A stretch of 53,183 bases of DNA from Solirubrobacterales bacterium. GTDB lineage: Bacteria; Actinomycetota; Thermoleophilia; Solirubrobacterales; 70-9. The stretch spans positions 1 through 53,183 of the forward strand of contig JAFKLL010000037.1 of the NCBI GenBank assembly GCA_017304845.1. The letters are read 5' to 3'. The stretch's first letter is position 1; each line of letters starts with the position of its first letter. This document shows positions 52,479 to 53,183 of the stretch, piece by piece. The translations under genes and the position numbers were made by a program. Under the pieces are notes generated by a model. It was not told the DNA's origin, did no database searches, and saw only the letters and a list, made by a program, of their open reading frames with translations.

Positions 52479-53183
52479 CTAGAACGTGGCGTCGCGGAGG
52501 TACCACTCCGCGTCGAGGGCTCCCTTGCAGCCGGAGCCGGCGGCGGTGATCGCCTGACGGTAGGTGTGGTCGACCAGGTCGCCGATCGCGAAGACGCCGG
52601 CCAGGTTGGTCTCCGTCGAGGCGTCCTTCGTCTTCACGTAGCCCTCCTCGTCGGTGTCGACCTGTCCGACCACCAGCTCGGAGCGCGGGATGTGGCCGAT
52701 CGCCACGAACACGCCGTCGACCGGCACCTCTTCGACCTCCTCGGTCTCGGAGTGCTTGAGCCGCACCTTCTCGAGCGAGCCGTCCTCGCCGGGTACGAAC
52801 TCCTCCGGCGACCAGGGCGTCTTGAGCGCGATGTTGGGCTGGCTCTCGGCCCGCTCCTGCATGATCTTCGAGGCGCGGAACTCGTCCCGCCGGTGGACCA
52901 GGTCGAGGTTGGAGGCGAACTTGGAGATGAAGACCGCGTCTTCCATCGCCGAGTCGCCGCCGCCGATCACCATGGTCGAGCGGTCCTTGAAGAAAGCTCC
53001 GTCGCAGACGCCGCAGGTCGAGACGCCGCGGCCCATCATCTCCATCTCGCCGGGGATCCCGAGCCGCTTGGGCTCGGCGCCCATGGCGAGGATCACGGCC
53101 TTGGCGTGATGGACCTCGTCACCGAGGTAGACCTTGTGGATGCCGCCGTCGGTCAGTTCGACCTTGTCGACGTCGTCGGTGAC
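52479..53183 (-). CDS. trxB: thioredoxin reductase, N-terminus beyond window
   Basis: The C-terminal 234 codons of a TrxR-type flavoprotein; the frame is open to the right edge. It shows the redox-active cysteines C-G-V-C-D-G-A-F, the NADPH motif VIGGGDSAMEDA, H-R-R-D-E-F-R-A, the late G-V-F-V-A-I-G-H segment and the FAD motif GVFAIGDLVDHTYRQAITAAGSG. It reduces thioredoxin with NADPH, which would in turn supply MsrA. A GTG at 53096 is internal to the protein, not its start. Confidence 0.93.
   Translation of the reverse strand, partial: VTDDVDKVELTDGGIHKVYLGDEVHHAKAVILAMGAEPKRLGIPGEMEMMGRGVSTCGVCDGAFFKDRSTMVIGGGDSAMEDAVFISKFASNLDLVHRRDEFRASKIMQERAESQPNIALKTPWSPEEFVPGEDGSLEKVRLKHSETEEVEEVPVDGVFVAIGHIPRSELVVGQVDTDEEGYVKTKDASTETNLAGVFAIGDLVDHTYRQAITAAGSGCKGALDAEWYLRDATF

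Overview
The window is about 53 kb of very GC-rich DNA (locally lower in a few patches). TTG and GTG starts are frequent, several genes look leaderless, and secreted Ig-like, carboxypeptidase-regulatory-like and RTX repeat proteins are encoded together. This suggests a high-GC actinobacterium, most likely of the Thermoleophilia/Solirubrobacterales type. The placement is inferred from gene content and style; no marker gene proves it. No stretch longer than 300 bp lacks a gene; the longest gaps are 3933-4207 and 5417-5650.

Left part (1-12128): a truncated RhtA-type exporter, a hotdog thioesterase coupled to a zinc alcohol dehydrogenase, a secreted alpha/beta hydrolase, a small coiled-coil/winged-helix protein with a classic UUCG terminator, an MFS transporter, a lower-GC ImmA-type protease plus membrane protein pair, tRNA-Arg(UCU), a GT-C-like membrane protein, MsrA, a secreted SGNH hydrolase and a metal-ligand-less MBL-like protein.

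Central part (12240-34702): a large catabolic cluster. It encodes CatI/CatJ-type 3-oxoadipate CoA-transferase, a PcaF-type thiolase, a PcaR/PcaU-type IclR regulator, a polyamine-type ABC importer (Tat-exported lipoprotein, fused double permease, ATPase), four SDRs, a 3-hydroxyacyl-CoA-type dehydrogenase, a diverged GcvPA/GcvPB pair whose GcvPB half is broken, an ATP-NAD-kinase-like protein, a class III aminotransferase, a GabD-type aldehyde dehydrogenase, an EamA transporter, TatA, a thioesterase and a FAH-type hydratase. Four promoters in this cluster carry the same 34-bp tandem operator: two 15-bp half-palindromic boxes with centres exactly 19 bp apart. This marks the cluster as one regulon of the encoded IclR protein. 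A reasonable but unproven reading is uptake of an amine or omega-amino acid, transamination and oxidation to a (di)acid, CoA activation and thiolytic cleavage through the lower beta-ketoadipate route.

Right part (34797-53183): three large secreted repeat proteins (six Ig-like repeats; four CnaB/CarboxypepD-like repeats; RTX plus LamG), a HAD hydrolase, tRNA-Pro(UGG) beside a lower-GC HTH/LAGLIDADG-like gene, then an epimerase, a bile-acid-symporter-family transporter, a flavin monooxygenase, DUF1015, a PduO-type cobalamin adenosyltransferase, an SDR, Apt, a Nudix CoA pyrophosphatase, a class IV aminotransferase and a truncated thioredoxin reductase. Two of the longer convergent gene junctions (12129-12239 and 52409-52478) carry strong hairpins with a shared sequence core.
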